Positions 24,961 to 33,925 of a stretch of DNA of 64,000 nucleotides are shown piece by piece; position 1 is the stretch's first letter, and each line of letters opens with the position of its first letter. The notes under the pieces were generated by a model that made no database searches, was not told the origin of the DNA, and saw only the letters and a program-made list of their open reading frames with translations. The stretch comes from Vibrio azureus (GTDB lineage Bacteria; Pseudomonadota; Gammaproteobacteria; Enterobacterales; Vibrionaceae). Location: the NCBI RefSeq assembly GCF_002849855.1, contig NZ_CP018616.1:1302001-1366000 (forward strand), read 5' to 3'. A program made the position numbers and the translations under genes.

Positions 24961-25425
24961 ATGCGCACTATAGTATTTTATATAATATTTATTTTCTCGA
25001 TTTCATGCCAAGCAAATCCAGAGCCTGAACTCAATGTGATTGATAAATCAGGAAATGTCTATACTTACTCAATAGAAGAACTGCAATCATTACCACAAAA
25101 AGAAGTAATAACAGTTTTACCTTGGTTTGAAGGAGATAATACATTTAGTGGTTTTCTGCTGACAGACTTACTAAAAAAAAATAAGATTACTATGCCTGAG
25201 ATGGTGACAATCTTAGCTTTGAACGACTATAAAGTAACTATTAGTAAAAGTGACATTATAAAATATGAACCTATTATAGCTTTGAAAATGTCGGGTGAAT
25301 ATATGAATGTAAAAAATAAAGGACCGTTTTGGCTCATATTTTCTTTATCTGATTTTAAAGAAATTGATACATTAGAATATCATGCAAAAATGATATGGCA
25401 AATTAAGGAAATATATTTAAATTAG
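24961..25425 (+). CDS. Periplasmic sulfite-oxidase-fold (Oxidored_molyb-like) protein
   Basis: A 154-residue exported protein. Residues 1-18 form a signal peptide (ends SCQA). The mature part resembles the molybdopterin-binding fold of the sulfite oxidase family: YSIEELQSLPQKEVITVLPW, FSGFLLTDLLKKNKI, YKVTISKSDI, GPFWLIFSLSDF. It lacks the cysteine that ligates molybdenum in true enzymes (the mature sequence has none), so it is probably a ligand-binding or scaffold protein. It is followed 8 nt later by a membrane GGDEF-like protein, its likely partner: the pair may sense something in the periplasm and signal inward. Confidence 0.7.
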   Translation: MRTIVFYIIFIFSISCQANPEPELNVIDKSGNVYTYSIEELQSLPQKEVITVLPWFEGDNTFSGFLLTDLLKKNKITMPEMVTILALNDYKVTISKSDIIKYEPIIALKMSGEYMNVKNKGPFWLIFSLSDFKEIDTLEYHAKMIWQIKEIYLN

Positions 25426-25433
25426 GGCTTAAT

Positions 25434-26453
25434 ATGTCTGTGTATACGAGGGTTAATCTTTTTAAAACACTGGTTCTGATTATTACGGCACTGGTTTTAT
25501 CTATTAATATATATAGTGTAAAAAGTATAAAATCTGTAAGCGAAGGTTTCTCGAATAGACAGAATGAAGCCACATGGTATGTGTTTCAATTAGTAAAAGA
25601 ATACGCTAATTTTATCATGGTTAGTCAATCCCAACCTATAAATGTCGCCCAGATAAAATTGAAATATGATATTACTTGGAGTAGGTTTGAGATACTCATA
25701 AATAGCAAAATATCCTCAGAGTTCGTAAAGGCAGCCAACTTTAAAGAGTACTTCATTGATGAGTTTAGAAAGTTTAAAGACCTTGAGTTATCAATAGAAT
25801 TGTTAGAAGAAGGTAAGCTAACACAGAAAGATTTCCTGAAAAGAATTCGTATTAATTATGATTTTATTATTCAATTTATTAATAATAACTTTAGATTACA
25901 AAGCCCAGCCATAGAAAGTAACACCCAAAAGCTAGATAGTGTTATAACTATTCATCGATGGAGTGGAATGTTGTTAATTTTATCTATTTTTGTAACGGGT
26001 GGAGTCTTTTATTCCGATCATCGAAGATACACTCGTCTAAAATATATTGATCAGTTAACGGGTTTTAACAATAGGATCGCATTAATGAAATTTATTAAAG
26101 AATTTCCTGATGATGAACAGAAATTTAAAATAATCACTGTCCGTATCCGAAATCTCAATGAGGTGAATTTTCAATATGGTTCTGAATATGGAGACTTGAT
26201 TATTCAATCTGCAGCAAGTGCTCTTAAGGAAATGACTTCATCAAAAGGCTCATCTTTTCGTAGTAGTGGCGCTGAGTTTATTTTTATTTTCTCTAATGAG
26301 AGTAATGTGGCTGTCTGTTTGAAAGAAAAGTTTAAAGAAACCTTGTCTGAATATATAACGGTAGGGCGCATAGAACTGCTTTTGGATGTAGTGATTAAAT
26401 ATAAAGAAGGAGTAGAAATAAGTCAAATTTTAGAAAATATAGATAGGGCTTAA
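25434..26453 (+). CDS. Membrane protein with degenerate GGDEF domain
   Basis: A 339-residue inner-membrane protein: helix at about 8-28, periplasmic sensor region 30-175, helix 177-194, then a GGDEF-like domain from about 205 (DQLTGFNNRIALMKF). The signature loop reads R-S-S-G-A-E-F (276-282) in place of R-Y-G-G-D-E-F, and the first metal-binding Asp region (normally DLDxFK) reads RIRNLN. Both metal-site acids are lost, so diguanylate cyclase activity is unlikely; it may bind GTP or c-di-GMP, or act through protein contacts. It follows the periplasmic molybdopterin-fold gene by 8 nt and converges with the GGDEF/EAL gene. Confidence 0.8.
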   Translation: MSVYTRVNLFKTLVLIITALVLSINIYSVKSIKSVSEGFSNRQNEATWYVFQLVKEYANFIMVSQSQPINVAQIKLKYDITWSRFEILINSKISSEFVKAANFKEYFIDEFRKFKDLELSIELLEEGKLTQKDFLKRIRINYDFIIQFINNNFRLQSPAIESNTQKLDSVITIHRWSGMLLILSIFVTGGVFYSDHRRYTRLKYIDQLTGFNNRIALMKFIKEFPDDEQKFKIITVRIRNLNEVNFQYGSEYGDLIIQSAASALKEMTSSKGSSFRSSGAEFIFIFSNESNVAVCLKEKFKETLSEYITVGRIELLLDVVIKYKEGVEISQILENIDRA

Positions 26454-26482
26454 ACTTAATATATATTTCATAAATTATATCT

Positions 26483-28897
26483 TTAGCCTGGCTTGTGTTG
26501 GAGAACTACGACAGTCTGTTTAGGCAGAGAAGATAAATAAGTATCAGCATCGTGAATTTTTAGTAACTTAATAAATTTTCTAAATGAAATAGGCTTACTT
26601 AAATAATAACCTTGAAGGTAATCACAACCTATTTGATTTAGGAAGTAATATTGTTCAGCAAGTTCTACTCCCTCAGCGACGACGCTTGCATTACAAGATT
26701 GACCTAATCTTACCATCTGTTCGACCATTTTTTTACCGGAAGAATCTAAAGGGATTTTATCAATAAAGCTCTTATCAATTTTTATTTCATCAACTGGATA
26801 ATGTAGAAGCTGATTAAAGGCTGTGTAACCAGTACCAAAATCATCTAAGGATACTTTTACACCTAGAGATCGTATTCCCTCGATTGTTTCGATTGTTAAT
26901 GAACTGCTTTTTACATAACTGGTCTCTGTTATTTCAATCACTAGAGAGTTTGCTTGAATACCACTCGTTTCAATTACGTCTTTTAAATCCGAAACGAAAT
27001 TTCTATTATAGAGCTCCATCGCAGAAACATTGATTGATAATGTTCCTTTATATTCATGTTTAAAAAGAAGTGCTTTCAAGCATTGAATAGCTTTTTTTAT
27101 TACCCACATGTCAATACTTGAGATAAGATTACTTTTTTCTGCTATTGGAATAAACTCATCAGGGCCAGAACCGATATTGTTCAACACAGGGCAACGGATG
27201 AGTACTTCAGCTCCATCAATTGCCATAGTTTTGACATTAAAAATTGGCATAAAGTATAAATTAAAAAGATCCTTATTACAGCATTTAGTTAGGATGCTTT
27301 CAATTAAATCCTCCCTTTCTAATATAGGTAATAAATCTTTAGCATGAACAATATTGTCACCTATGGTATTACGCTTTGTGTATCGCAGCATCTGTTCGAT
27401 ACTACGAGGCCATGAGGAAATAAAATTAGTTGCGTTCATTGGAAGAATACAAGTCACTAATGATAGTTTAAAGCTGAAATCTTTAATATATATTGTGCTT
27501 GATAGAATCTTATTGATCTTATCGATTTCTATGTTTATAGTATTTTCTTCAGATACTTCTATAACAGCAATAAACTGGTTTCCTCCGTAGCGTCCTATAG
27601 AATAATCACTGCAACTGAAACCACATTGATAATGATGATTAATTAGAGTGTCATAGAATAGCTTTGAAAAAGTATATAATACCTCGTCGCCAAATTTTGA
27701 ACCGTACAAGTCATTTACTTTCTTAAAATCAATAATATCCCAGCAAACTAAGTAGCAATTTATATTGTTAGCACTCGATAATCTGATTTTTAAATGTCGA
27801 AAAAACGTATGTCTGTTAGTTAATTTAGTTATTTGGTCAAACTCGGCTTCAAATTTTAGTTCTATAAGTGAGTCAATGTAAGAATTCTTTATTTTATCTA
27901 TTTCACTCTTTCCGCTCGAACGTTTGAGATAACGTGACTGTAATGAACCATTAAATATATCAAACAAAAGCTTCTTCAGCGGAGCTGAAATCTGTTTTAT
28001 TATTGCTATGTGATAAATAATTAAACATCCTAAAATGGTCACTATTGTTATATAAAATATATATTTAGCAATTACTTTATTATTTTCGCTAGTTTTTGAT
28101 TCGTGTATATTAACCTTAGCGCTAAAATGTTTGCTAAGCATATCTACGTTAATAGAATCAGATTCATACTTAATGGATTGAATAACAAATTCTGTATTTT
28201 CAGGTAGTTGATTTGATTCAGTCGGGTTAAACGACAATGACAACCCAGGGCTATTATTTAATCTCCTTACTAGGTCAGACATTTGTTTCAATGGAGACTC
28301 AGCAATCAGCAAGTATCGATATGGGCTGGTTTTTGACCTTTTATCTCTTGGTAATAAGAAGGGATCAATTGCCATGATATATACGTATTGTATATCACCA
28401 ACTGAAGTAATATATGATAACCCTTTTTCACTAAATGGGTCTTGATTTAGTATTTTGGTATGAATATCAAACACTGATTGAAATACTTTATCTGGTAAGT
28501 TTAGATCTTCGAATGGTGTTTGACGAAAAGTGGAGAAAATTAGATTAAATTGAGGGTCCACTAAGTAAAAGTGCCTTTCTCCATATTGATTGATATTGTT
28601 TCGCTCAAGGTTGGTTAAAATACGCCTTTCGAGTGAGGCAAGATTTGTAAATTCTTTAGGATTTTGGATATAACGTAGAAAACTAGAAGATGCTGCAATA
28701 TCTTTTACTGAAAGAAGTAAGCCAAGTTGTTCATATTCTGCAGCAATAAGAGCTGAATTGACTTCTGCTTTTATTGTATTCAGGTAGGTACGATTCGAGT
28801 ACTCCTTTGCAGCGTTATAGCCCAAGATACCTATTGTACTCAAGAAAACAATTAGGCAAGGCAGCAAGGTGAGGTGAAGCTTTTGTAATATAGACAC
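26483..28897 (-). CDS. MbaA-like membrane GGDEF/EAL protein, probable c-di-GMP phosphodiesterase
   Basis: An 804-residue inner-membrane signalling protein. Helices at about 8-28 and 279-300 bracket a periplasmic sensor region; a linker leads to GGDEF (about 350-520) and EAL (about 530-790) domains. The GGDEF motif is degenerate (RYGGNQF, 436-442), so synthesis of c-di-GMP is unlikely. EAL catalytic residues are present: Glu564 (EVL for EAL), Asn623, Glu655, Asp685-Asp686 (DDFGTGY), Lys706 and Glu742, so c-di-GMP hydrolysis is expected. It starts at GTG 28897, directly after the TAA of the PotD-like gene. That pairing is the same as V. cholerae nspS-mbaA, which reads periplasmic norspermidine and spermidine. 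Confidence 0.85.
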   Translation of the reverse strand: MSILQKLHLTLLPCLIVFLSTIGILGYNAAKEYSNRTYLNTIKAEVNSALIAAEYEQLGLLLSVKDIAASSSFLRYIQNPKEFTNLASLERRILTNLERNNINQYGERHFYLVDPQFNLIFSTFRQTPFEDLNLPDKVFQSVFDIHTKILNQDPFSEKGLSYITSVGDIQYVYIMAIDPFLLPRDKRSKTSPYRYLLIAESPLKQMSDLVRRLNNSPGLSLSFNPTESNQLPENTEFVIQSIKYESDSINVDMLSKHFSAKVNIHESKTSENNKVIAKYIFYITIVTILGCLIIYHIAIIKQISAPLKKLLFDIFNGSLQSRYLKRSSGKSEIDKIKNSYIDSLIELKFEAEFDQITKLTNRHTFFRHLKIRLSSANNINCYLVCWDIIDFKKVNDLYGSKFGDEVLYTFSKLFYDTLINHHYQCGFSCSDYSIGRYGGNQFIAVIEVSEENTINIEIDKINKILSSTIYIKDFSFKLSLVTCILPMNATNFISSWPRSIEQMLRYTKRNTIGDNIVHAKDLLPILEREDLIESILTKCCNKDLFNLYFMPIFNVKTMAIDGAEVLIRCPVLNNIGSGPDEFIPIAEKSNLISSIDMWVIKKAIQCLKALLFKHEYKGTLSINVSAMELYNRNFVSDLKDVIETSGIQANSLVIEITETSYVKSSSLTIETIEGIRSLGVKVSLDDFGTGYTAFNQLLHYPVDEIKIDKSFIDKIPLDSSGKKMVEQMVRLGQSCNASVVAEGVELAEQYYFLNQIGCDYLQGYYLSKPISFRKFIKLLKIHDADTYLSSLPKQTVVVLQHKPG

Positions 28898-29932
28898 TTA
28901 ATTTCTCAAATCTTCAACAATACGCGATCTAATTTGTAAACTTTTCATATCTAAAGGCTTATATAAATAGCTTCGATCTAATACATCTTGAGGAGGAAAT
29001 AATTCTTCGTCTAAACGGTATTCGTCAGAGGCAAGCTCTTTGGCTTTACTACTCGGTGTGGCAAACCATGAATCCATAGCATTTTGTGCCGCGACATCGG
29101 CTTTAGATAAGAAACGAAGTGTATTAGCGACATCATTAGATATGGGGCCATGATTTATTGCTGCCAAACATTCAAGCCATATTGTGGTTCCTTCTATAGG
29201 AACGCTATATGCCCAGCTATTTTTTTGCTCAATTTCATTTAATACATAGCTGTCACCAGAGTAACCAAACGCAATGTCAATCGAAGCCAGTTTTATAGGT
29301 GATTTAACGTAATCAAGTATGTACTCCTGACTTCCTAACAAGGGTTTTTGTTGAACAAGTGTTTCGTAAGCTTTTTTTATTTGATTTAGATCACTTGTGA
29401 ATGGAGTGAAGCCATTGACAAGGAGAGCGGTGCTGATCAAATCAATAGGCTCATAATACATACTGATTTTACTCTTTAGAGAAACTGAAGGATTGAGTAA
29501 GGACGCCCAAGATTCAGGCTGAGGGATTTTGTCTCGTCTATAAAGTATTCCAGTTGTGCCCCATGCATAAGGTAATCCGTAATCCCCACATGCATCAAAC
29601 CATCTTTTGTCATAAAGGTCAGAAAGTTTTGACCTTAGAGCACTGAGGTTGTTGAAAATACCCTGTTTTCCTAAAGTTTGAAGTTTAACACTTTCAATGA
29701 CAGCAAGCTGAAAAGAACGTCGACGTTCACTTATGAGCACTTCATCTCGGATTGATTCGTCAGAAAAGTACTGTTGTTTTAATGTAATTCCTTCTTCATT
29801 TTTCAGTCGTTCAATGACTTTTGTCGAAAGAAATTCATCCCAATTGTATAGGTAAACCTCAGAAGCCAAGGTGGTTGTACTTTGGGCAAGTTGAAATGCA
29901 GTATAAAAAAATAAAAAGCGCCAAGGTTGCAT
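28898..29932 (-). CDS. NspS/PotD-like periplasmic polyamine-type binding protein
   Basis: A 344-residue exported binding protein of the spermidine/putrescine group. Residues 1-23 form a signal peptide (ends TLAS-E), then EVYLYNWDEFLSTKVIERLKNEEGI, the standard start of PotD-like proteins, and GLPYAWGTTGILYRRDKI, the conserved cleft segment. No permease or ATPase genes are near; instead its stop abuts the start of the MbaA-like gene. As for V. cholerae NspS, it is likely a sensor that docks on the GGDEF/EAL protein, not a transporter component. Ligand identity (norspermidine, spermidine or another) is inferred. It may be a paralogue and not the orthologue of nspS. Confidence 0.8.
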   Translation of the reverse strand: MQPWRFLFFYTAFQLAQSTTTLASEVYLYNWDEFLSTKVIERLKNEEGITLKQQYFSDESIRDEVLISERRRSFQLAVIESVKLQTLGKQGIFNNLSALRSKLSDLYDKRWFDACGDYGLPYAWGTTGILYRRDKIPQPESWASLLNPSVSLKSKISMYYEPIDLISTALLVNGFTPFTSDLNQIKKAYETLVQQKPLLGSQEYILDYVKSPIKLASIDIAFGYSGDSYVLNEIEQKNSWAYSVPIEGTTIWLECLAAINHGPISNDVANTLRFLSKADVAAQNAMDSWFATPSSKAKELASDEYRLDEELFPPQDVLDRSYLYKPLDMKSLQIRSRIVEDLRN

Positions 29933-30028
29933 AGCATAACTGCCTCTTTACAATAGTCACCACTTATATCTTAGACTACTTGAAAGGAACCTAGAAAAAA
30001 TTTGATCAGATGGTACACATTCAAGAAT

Positions 30029-30055
30029 GTATACCCAAGTAATGTTAAGATTCAG
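30029..30055. repeat. Dispersed palindrome, left-arm copy
   Basis: GTATACCCAAGTAATGTTAAG then ATTCAG, a left-arm half copy between the NspS-like and P-loop genes. Confidence 0.55.
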
Positions 30056-30116
30056 TCTTAACCCCTTAGTGGATATAATGGCTGTTCATCCATACAGAAA
30101 GCCTTTAGTTTGACTT

Positions 30117-30506
30117 ATGCATACTGCAAAATTGATCATCATACGTGGGCTACCTGGTTCAGGAAAGTCAACTCTAGCCAGAAAACTGTGCAAAACATAC
30201 CGTGCAAGACATGTTGAAGCTGATATGTATTTTGAAAATGAAGATGGTAAGTACTGCTTTGTGAAAAAACGTCTACCTCAAGCCCATCAATGGTGCTTTG
30301 AACAAGTTTGCCATTGGTTAGATAAAGGAGAGGTTGTGATTGTCAGTAACACTTTTGTCCAATATTGGGAGATGGCGCCCTATATTAATTACTGCAAAGA
30401 AAAAGGACTGAATGTTGATATCAGGGTTTGTAGTGGTAAGTATCAAAGCATACATAATGTGCCGAAAGCAACATTAGAAACCATGCGGAATAACTGGCAA
30501 GAGTAA
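30117..30506 (+). CDS. P-loop ATPase/kinase-like protein
   Basis: A 129-residue protein with a Walker A motif GLPGSGKST (11-19) near the N-terminus and DMYFE-type and VVIVSNTFV (Walker B-like) segments further on. It resembles small AAA/zeta-toxin-type or polynucleotide-kinase-like proteins (for example the NEDD4BP2 P-loop family). It could phosphorylate a nucleotide, nucleic acid or small molecule; the substrate is unknown. It is a single gene, convergent with the end of the syp-like locus. Confidence 0.75.
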   Translation: MHTAKLIIIRGLPGSGKSTLARKLCKTYRARHVEADMYFENEDGKYCFVKKRLPQAHQWCFEQVCHWLDKGEVVIVSNTFVQYWEMAPYINYCKEKGLNVDIRVCSGKYQSIHNVPKATLETMRNNWQE

Positions 30507-30614
30507 TCTAGCCAGTCGCTTCATCTGCTTGACGTTATGGGGGGTGAATAATTCTAACTGCAATAGCAAGCGCAATTAGTAAAATCAAAGCCTAACAATT
30601 CAACTGAGATTAAT

Positions 30615-31253
30615 TTATTGACCACGACCATCAATCATTACAATTAACGTTTTACGAATAATTGAAAAATCCATTGAAACCCAAGAACAAAATGATCTTA
30701 AGCTCAAAGCATAGCTATGATCAAAACTGACTTTACGTCTTACATCCTCGATGCTGGAATCATACCCTTGATTTACCTGAGCAAGCCCAGTGATACCAGG
30801 AAGTACTCCATAAGTGCGCTCAACAAAAAATGGGATTTCATCTTCTAGCTTTTGGTAAAAAGCAGGCCGCTCTGGACGAGGTCCGATAAGGGACATTTCC
30901 CCTTTTATCACATTGATAAGTTGGGGCAGCTCATCCAAGCGAGTTTTTCTTAAAAAGCGACCAACAGGAGTGATCCTAGGATCATTTTGTGATGCCCATA
31001 CTGCTCCAGAATGTTGCTCTGCATCAACGTACATCGTTCTAAATTTCATTATGTAAAACAAGGTCATCTTTTTTGGGGTACATCGACCAACTCTTAACTG
31101 CTTATAAATCACGGGACCACGTGAATCACAAGCTATGGCAATCGCTATGAGAAAGAAAAGTGGAATAGTTACACACATCAAAATAACTGAAAAAGTGATA
31201 TCAAAAAGACGCTTAGCAATGTAAATTTTCGAACAATAATGAGAGGAGTTCAT
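30615..31253 (-). CDS. sypR: SypR-like undecaprenyl-phosphate sugar phosphotransferase
   Basis: A 212-residue membrane enzyme that starts the repeat unit by moving a sugar-phosphate from a UDP-sugar to undecaprenyl phosphate. It has one N-terminal membrane hairpin (about 15-42) and the Bac_transf core: KRLFDITFSVILM, GPVIYKQLRVGR, KFRTMYVDAE, GRFLRKTRLDELPQLINVIKGEMSLIGPRPERP and LPGITGLAQVN. Its size is that of the short PglC/WbaP-core type. It is the last gene of the syp-like locus, where V. fischeri has sypR. Confidence 0.88.
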   Translation of the reverse strand: MNSSHYCSKIYIAKRLFDITFSVILMCVTIPLFFLIAIAIACDSRGPVIYKQLRVGRCTPKKMTLFYIMKFRTMYVDAEQHSGAVWASQNDPRITPVGRFLRKTRLDELPQLINVIKGEMSLIGPRPERPAFYQKLEDEIPFFVERTYGVLPGITGLAQVNQGYDSSIEDVRRKVSFDHSYALSLRSFCSWVSMDFSIIRKTLIVMIDGRGQ

Positions 31254-31265
31254 GCAAATATCCTT

Positions 31266-32456
31266 TTAATTGATTCGTTTCCAGTGGCCATTTTCAAAGC
31301 CAAATAAATAACGTAGGCCACCAGCGAGGTTAGCAATGTGGCCCAATACAAAATAGTGAATTAATTTGAATGGTTTAAACAACATGAAACTTGGAATAAT
31401 TGAGGTGATAAGTGCTATTAAAAAGATGGAGACTTGGATAAAAGCCAGTGTTTGAAATACTGGATAATGGCTTAGTAGAAGAGTACTTGCTAAACATAGA
31501 ATGGTAAAATAGGGAATAGTCAACCTAAGGACCTTACCAGAGAGAAATGTGAATGCGGTGCCTTTATATCGAGGTAACAAAAGCTTTTTCAATTTAATAA
31601 ACTGTTGCATATTGCCAGCCGATATTCTCAGACGCCTTCTAAAGTCAGTAGTATCTGAACTTTGTTCAAGTTCAATGGCTAGCATTTTGGGTTCATAAAT
31701 TGACAAGTAACCATTAAGGACAATACGCATGGGTAAAATAAAATCGTCATTAATAGTATCTGGTTCTAAGGGGGTAAAAAGTTTGGTTTTAAAAGCGTAA
31801 AAAGCACCGTGAGAGCCTATAGTAGAGCCAATAAGAGACTCGTTGTATTTTAATTGAGACTGGTATTGCCAATAAGTCGCTTCGCCTTGATTCTGAGTGT
31901 TCATGATTTGATAGGTCGCGTTAACAACTCCGACATTTTCTTGTTGAAAATGAGAGGCAGCAAGAAGTAAGGAATCACAAGAAACAAGAGCTGAAGTGTC
32001 GGTTAAAACAGTAATGTCAGCAATTACATCTTTCATTTCACCGTTTATCATTGCAACCTTTCCTCGGTTCACCTCATGATCATGGATTATGAATAAGGTA
32101 TCAGAGCATATTGCTTCTTGAATGGTATCTCGAGCGATATCGGCGGTGTTATCAGTACAACCATCAAGTGCTAAGATGATGGTCAATTTATCTTTTGGGT
32201 AGTCTAAGCTCCCGAGATTTCTTATTTTCTCAGCAATCCACTGTTCTTCATTAAAAGCGGGAACAATAATAGTGATAGTTGGGAGGCTAAGATCATTTTT
32301 TGATGATTTGTAATTCCGTTCTTCAATTGTTAGTGAATCATGGCGCTTTTTTTGATTAAAAGTTATCATTCTCAGGATGAGTGGGTAAGCGAAATGATGA
32401 TAAACAATTATAGATACAGACAGAATAAATCCTATTAACCAAATGTAATCACTCAT
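31266..32456 (-). CDS. sypQ: SypQ-like GT2 membrane glycosyltransferase
   Basis: A 396-residue processive-type GT2 enzyme. An N-terminal helix is followed by the GT-A domain: TITIIVPAFNEEQWI, LALDGCTDNTA, VLTDTSA (DxD-like position), and SSDTTDFRRRLRISAGNMQQF (the Q/RxxRW region, here degenerate). Three or four C-terminal helices follow. It adds sugar to lipid-linked intermediates at the inner membrane. Start ATG 32456 has a perfect AGGAGG six bases upstream and overlaps sypP by 8 nt; an upstream start at 32510 is less likely. Confidence 0.85.
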   Translation of the reverse strand: MSDYIWLIGFILSVSIIVYHHFAYPLILRMITFNQKKRHDSLTIEERNYKSSKNDLSLPTITIIVPAFNEEQWIAEKIRNLGSLDYPKDKLTIILALDGCTDNTADIARDTIQEAICSDTLFIIHDHEVNRGKVAMINGEMKDVIADITVLTDTSALVSCDSLLLAASHFQQENVGVVNATYQIMNTQNQGEATYWQYQSQLKYNESLIGSTIGSHGAFYAFKTKLFTPLEPDTINDDFILPMRIVLNGYLSIYEPKMLAIELEQSSDTTDFRRRLRISAGNMQQFIKLKKLLLPRYKGTAFTFLSGKVLRLTIPYFTILCLASTLLLSHYPVFQTLAFIQVSIFLIALITSIIPSFMLFKPFKLIHYFVLGHIANLAGGLRYLFGFENGHWKRIN

Positions 32457-33564
32457 AAGGTGCCTCCTGCGTAAGAGATGCGTAATGAAGCAACATATTG
32501 CGAATGTCAAAGTGATCTAAAATATAACTTCTTGGAGAGTAAGGCTTACGATTAAGTGCGAAAGTCAAAGCGTTAACTAAAAGCCTTATTTGATTAGGCG
32601 CGACAAGTGAACCACTGACAGGACAAAGTGTTTCTTTAACTGCTCCTACGTCACTAGCAACACAGGGGATACCACACGCCTGTGCCTCGAGAGTTGAAAG
32701 TGGAAATCCCTCTTGTAATGATGGCAAACAGAAAAGATCCAAACTCTGGTAAAACTGCGGCATATCTTTGACGAGCCCAAGAAAAGAAATGCGGTTATCC
32801 AGTCCTAGGGTTGAAGTTAATTTCAATAGCTTAGATCGCTGATTACCGTCACCTGCAATGGCAAGATGTACTTTTTCTGGTAAGTGAGCAAGAGCTTTGA
32901 TCAATAATTCATGCCCTTTTACGACTTCTAATCTGCCTGCAGTACCAATGATGAATTTATCTTGGGGGAGAGCGAAATTTTTTCTTGATATCACCTTATT
33001 GCCGAGGACAAATTTTTCGCAATCGATACCATTATGTATTGTACTCACTCGATGGTAGCCTAATTTATGGATTACCTGGCTAGCAACAAAATCCGCGTCA
33101 GCGACAACTTTAGGCTGAAGAAGTTTAAGAAGAAAAGATTGTAAACGAGCTGCTTTGGGACGGTTAAGGTGCCATGCATCATGCTCTGTATGAATGAGGA
33201 ACTTAGAACCTATCAGCCTAGCTGCAATTCCTCCGTAAAGTAGGGGACCAATGTGATGTGTGTGTATGACATCAGGATTAAGGCTTCTGAGACGACGATA
33301 TAACTTGGCTAATGTTTTGAATGAAATGCCAGACTGCTTATCAAGGAAAGTAATGCGATCATTAAAATGTTCAAGTTTGTGCCACTGCTTTAACGCGAAC
33401 GATTTTGTTCCTTCAAGACTTATTATGTGTACAGAATCGTTTTCATTAGCAAACCGTAACATTTCCAGAACTAAGGTTTCTAAACCTCCTGGTGAAAGGT
33501 GTTGGACAATGTGGACAATCGCTTTACCTTGCTTTGTCGAACTGGAGGCATTTGAACCTATCAT
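32449..33564 (-). CDS. sypP: SypP-like GT4 glycosyltransferase
   Basis: A 371-residue GT-B enzyme: VHIVQHLSPGGLETLVLEML at the N-terminus, then FIIGTAGRLEVVKGHELLIKAL, LAIAGDGNQRSKL, ISFLGLVKDMPQFYQ and the E-x7-E motif EGFPLSTLEAQACGIPCVAS. It adds a sugar to the growing lipid-linked repeat unit. It is the first gene of the sypP-Q-R group and is preceded by 360 bp holding a sigma-54-like promoter; in V. fischeri sypP is also promoter-proximal. Confidence 0.85.
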   Translation of the reverse strand: MIGSNASSSTKQGKAIVHIVQHLSPGGLETLVLEMLRFANENDSVHIISLEGTKSFALKQWHKLEHFNDRITFLDKQSGISFKTLAKLYRRLRSLNPDVIHTHHIGPLLYGGIAARLIGSKFLIHTEHDAWHLNRPKAARLQSFLLKLLQPKVVADADFVASQVIHKLGYHRVSTIHNGIDCEKFVLGNKVISRKNFALPQDKFIIGTAGRLEVVKGHELLIKALAHLPEKVHLAIAGDGNQRSKLLKLTSTLGLDNRISFLGLVKDMPQFYQSLDLFCLPSLQEGFPLSTLEAQACGIPCVASDVGAVKETLCPVSGSLVAPNQIRLLVNALTFALNRKPYSPRSYILDHFDIRNMLLHYASLTQEAPYE

Positions 33565-33603
33565 TTACTATCGATCCTAATATATTAACACTCAATCTTT
33601 ACA

Positions 33604-33619
33604 AGCATGCAATGTGCCA
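33604..33619 (-). promoter_or_regulatory. Sigma-54-like promoter of sypP-Q-R
   Basis: Read on the minus strand: TGGCACATTGCATGCT, matching TGGCAC at -24 and TGC at -12 with the required 12-nt GG-to-GC spacing. It lies 40 nt before the sypP start. Confidence 0.6.
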
Positions 33620-33830
33620 ACTTGTGTTGTCCATATAATCAATATCTTACTTTATCTATGTTGTCATAGTTGTAATTTAAAAATTTCGTTTATTAAATTG
33701 ACACTCATATCAGAAAGAAAGTTATTATATAAAAACGTGTAATTATTAATGACCTAGATAAAAATTTTTGAAGTGTGAAAAGTTAATATCGATGAAATAA
33801 CGCGAATCATTTAGCGCTCTTAGTCAATAA

Positions 33831-33883
33831 TATACCCAAGTGACCTCGTTCTGAATCAAGCATCTTGAGGTCATTTGGGTATA
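33831..33883. repeat. Dispersed intergenic palindrome, full-length copy
   Basis: A 53-nt copy: TATACCCAAGTGACCTC, GTTCTGAATCAAGCATCTT, GAGGTCATTTGGGTATA. Together with 5832-5884 it defines the complete element. Confidence 0.88.
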
Positions 33884-33925
33884 AGTAAATACGAAAATCA
33901 ACAGTAGCTTTGCATAGGGAGTAGA

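Larger units (their letters stand above)
33565..33925. other. Intergenic region, sypO/sypP
   Basis: An AT-rich, non-coding gap. It holds the sigma-54-like promoter at 33604-33619, a weak half-match to the SypG enhancer near 33702-33712 (ACTCATATCAG) and a full dispersed palindrome at 33831-33883. Confidence 0.65.
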
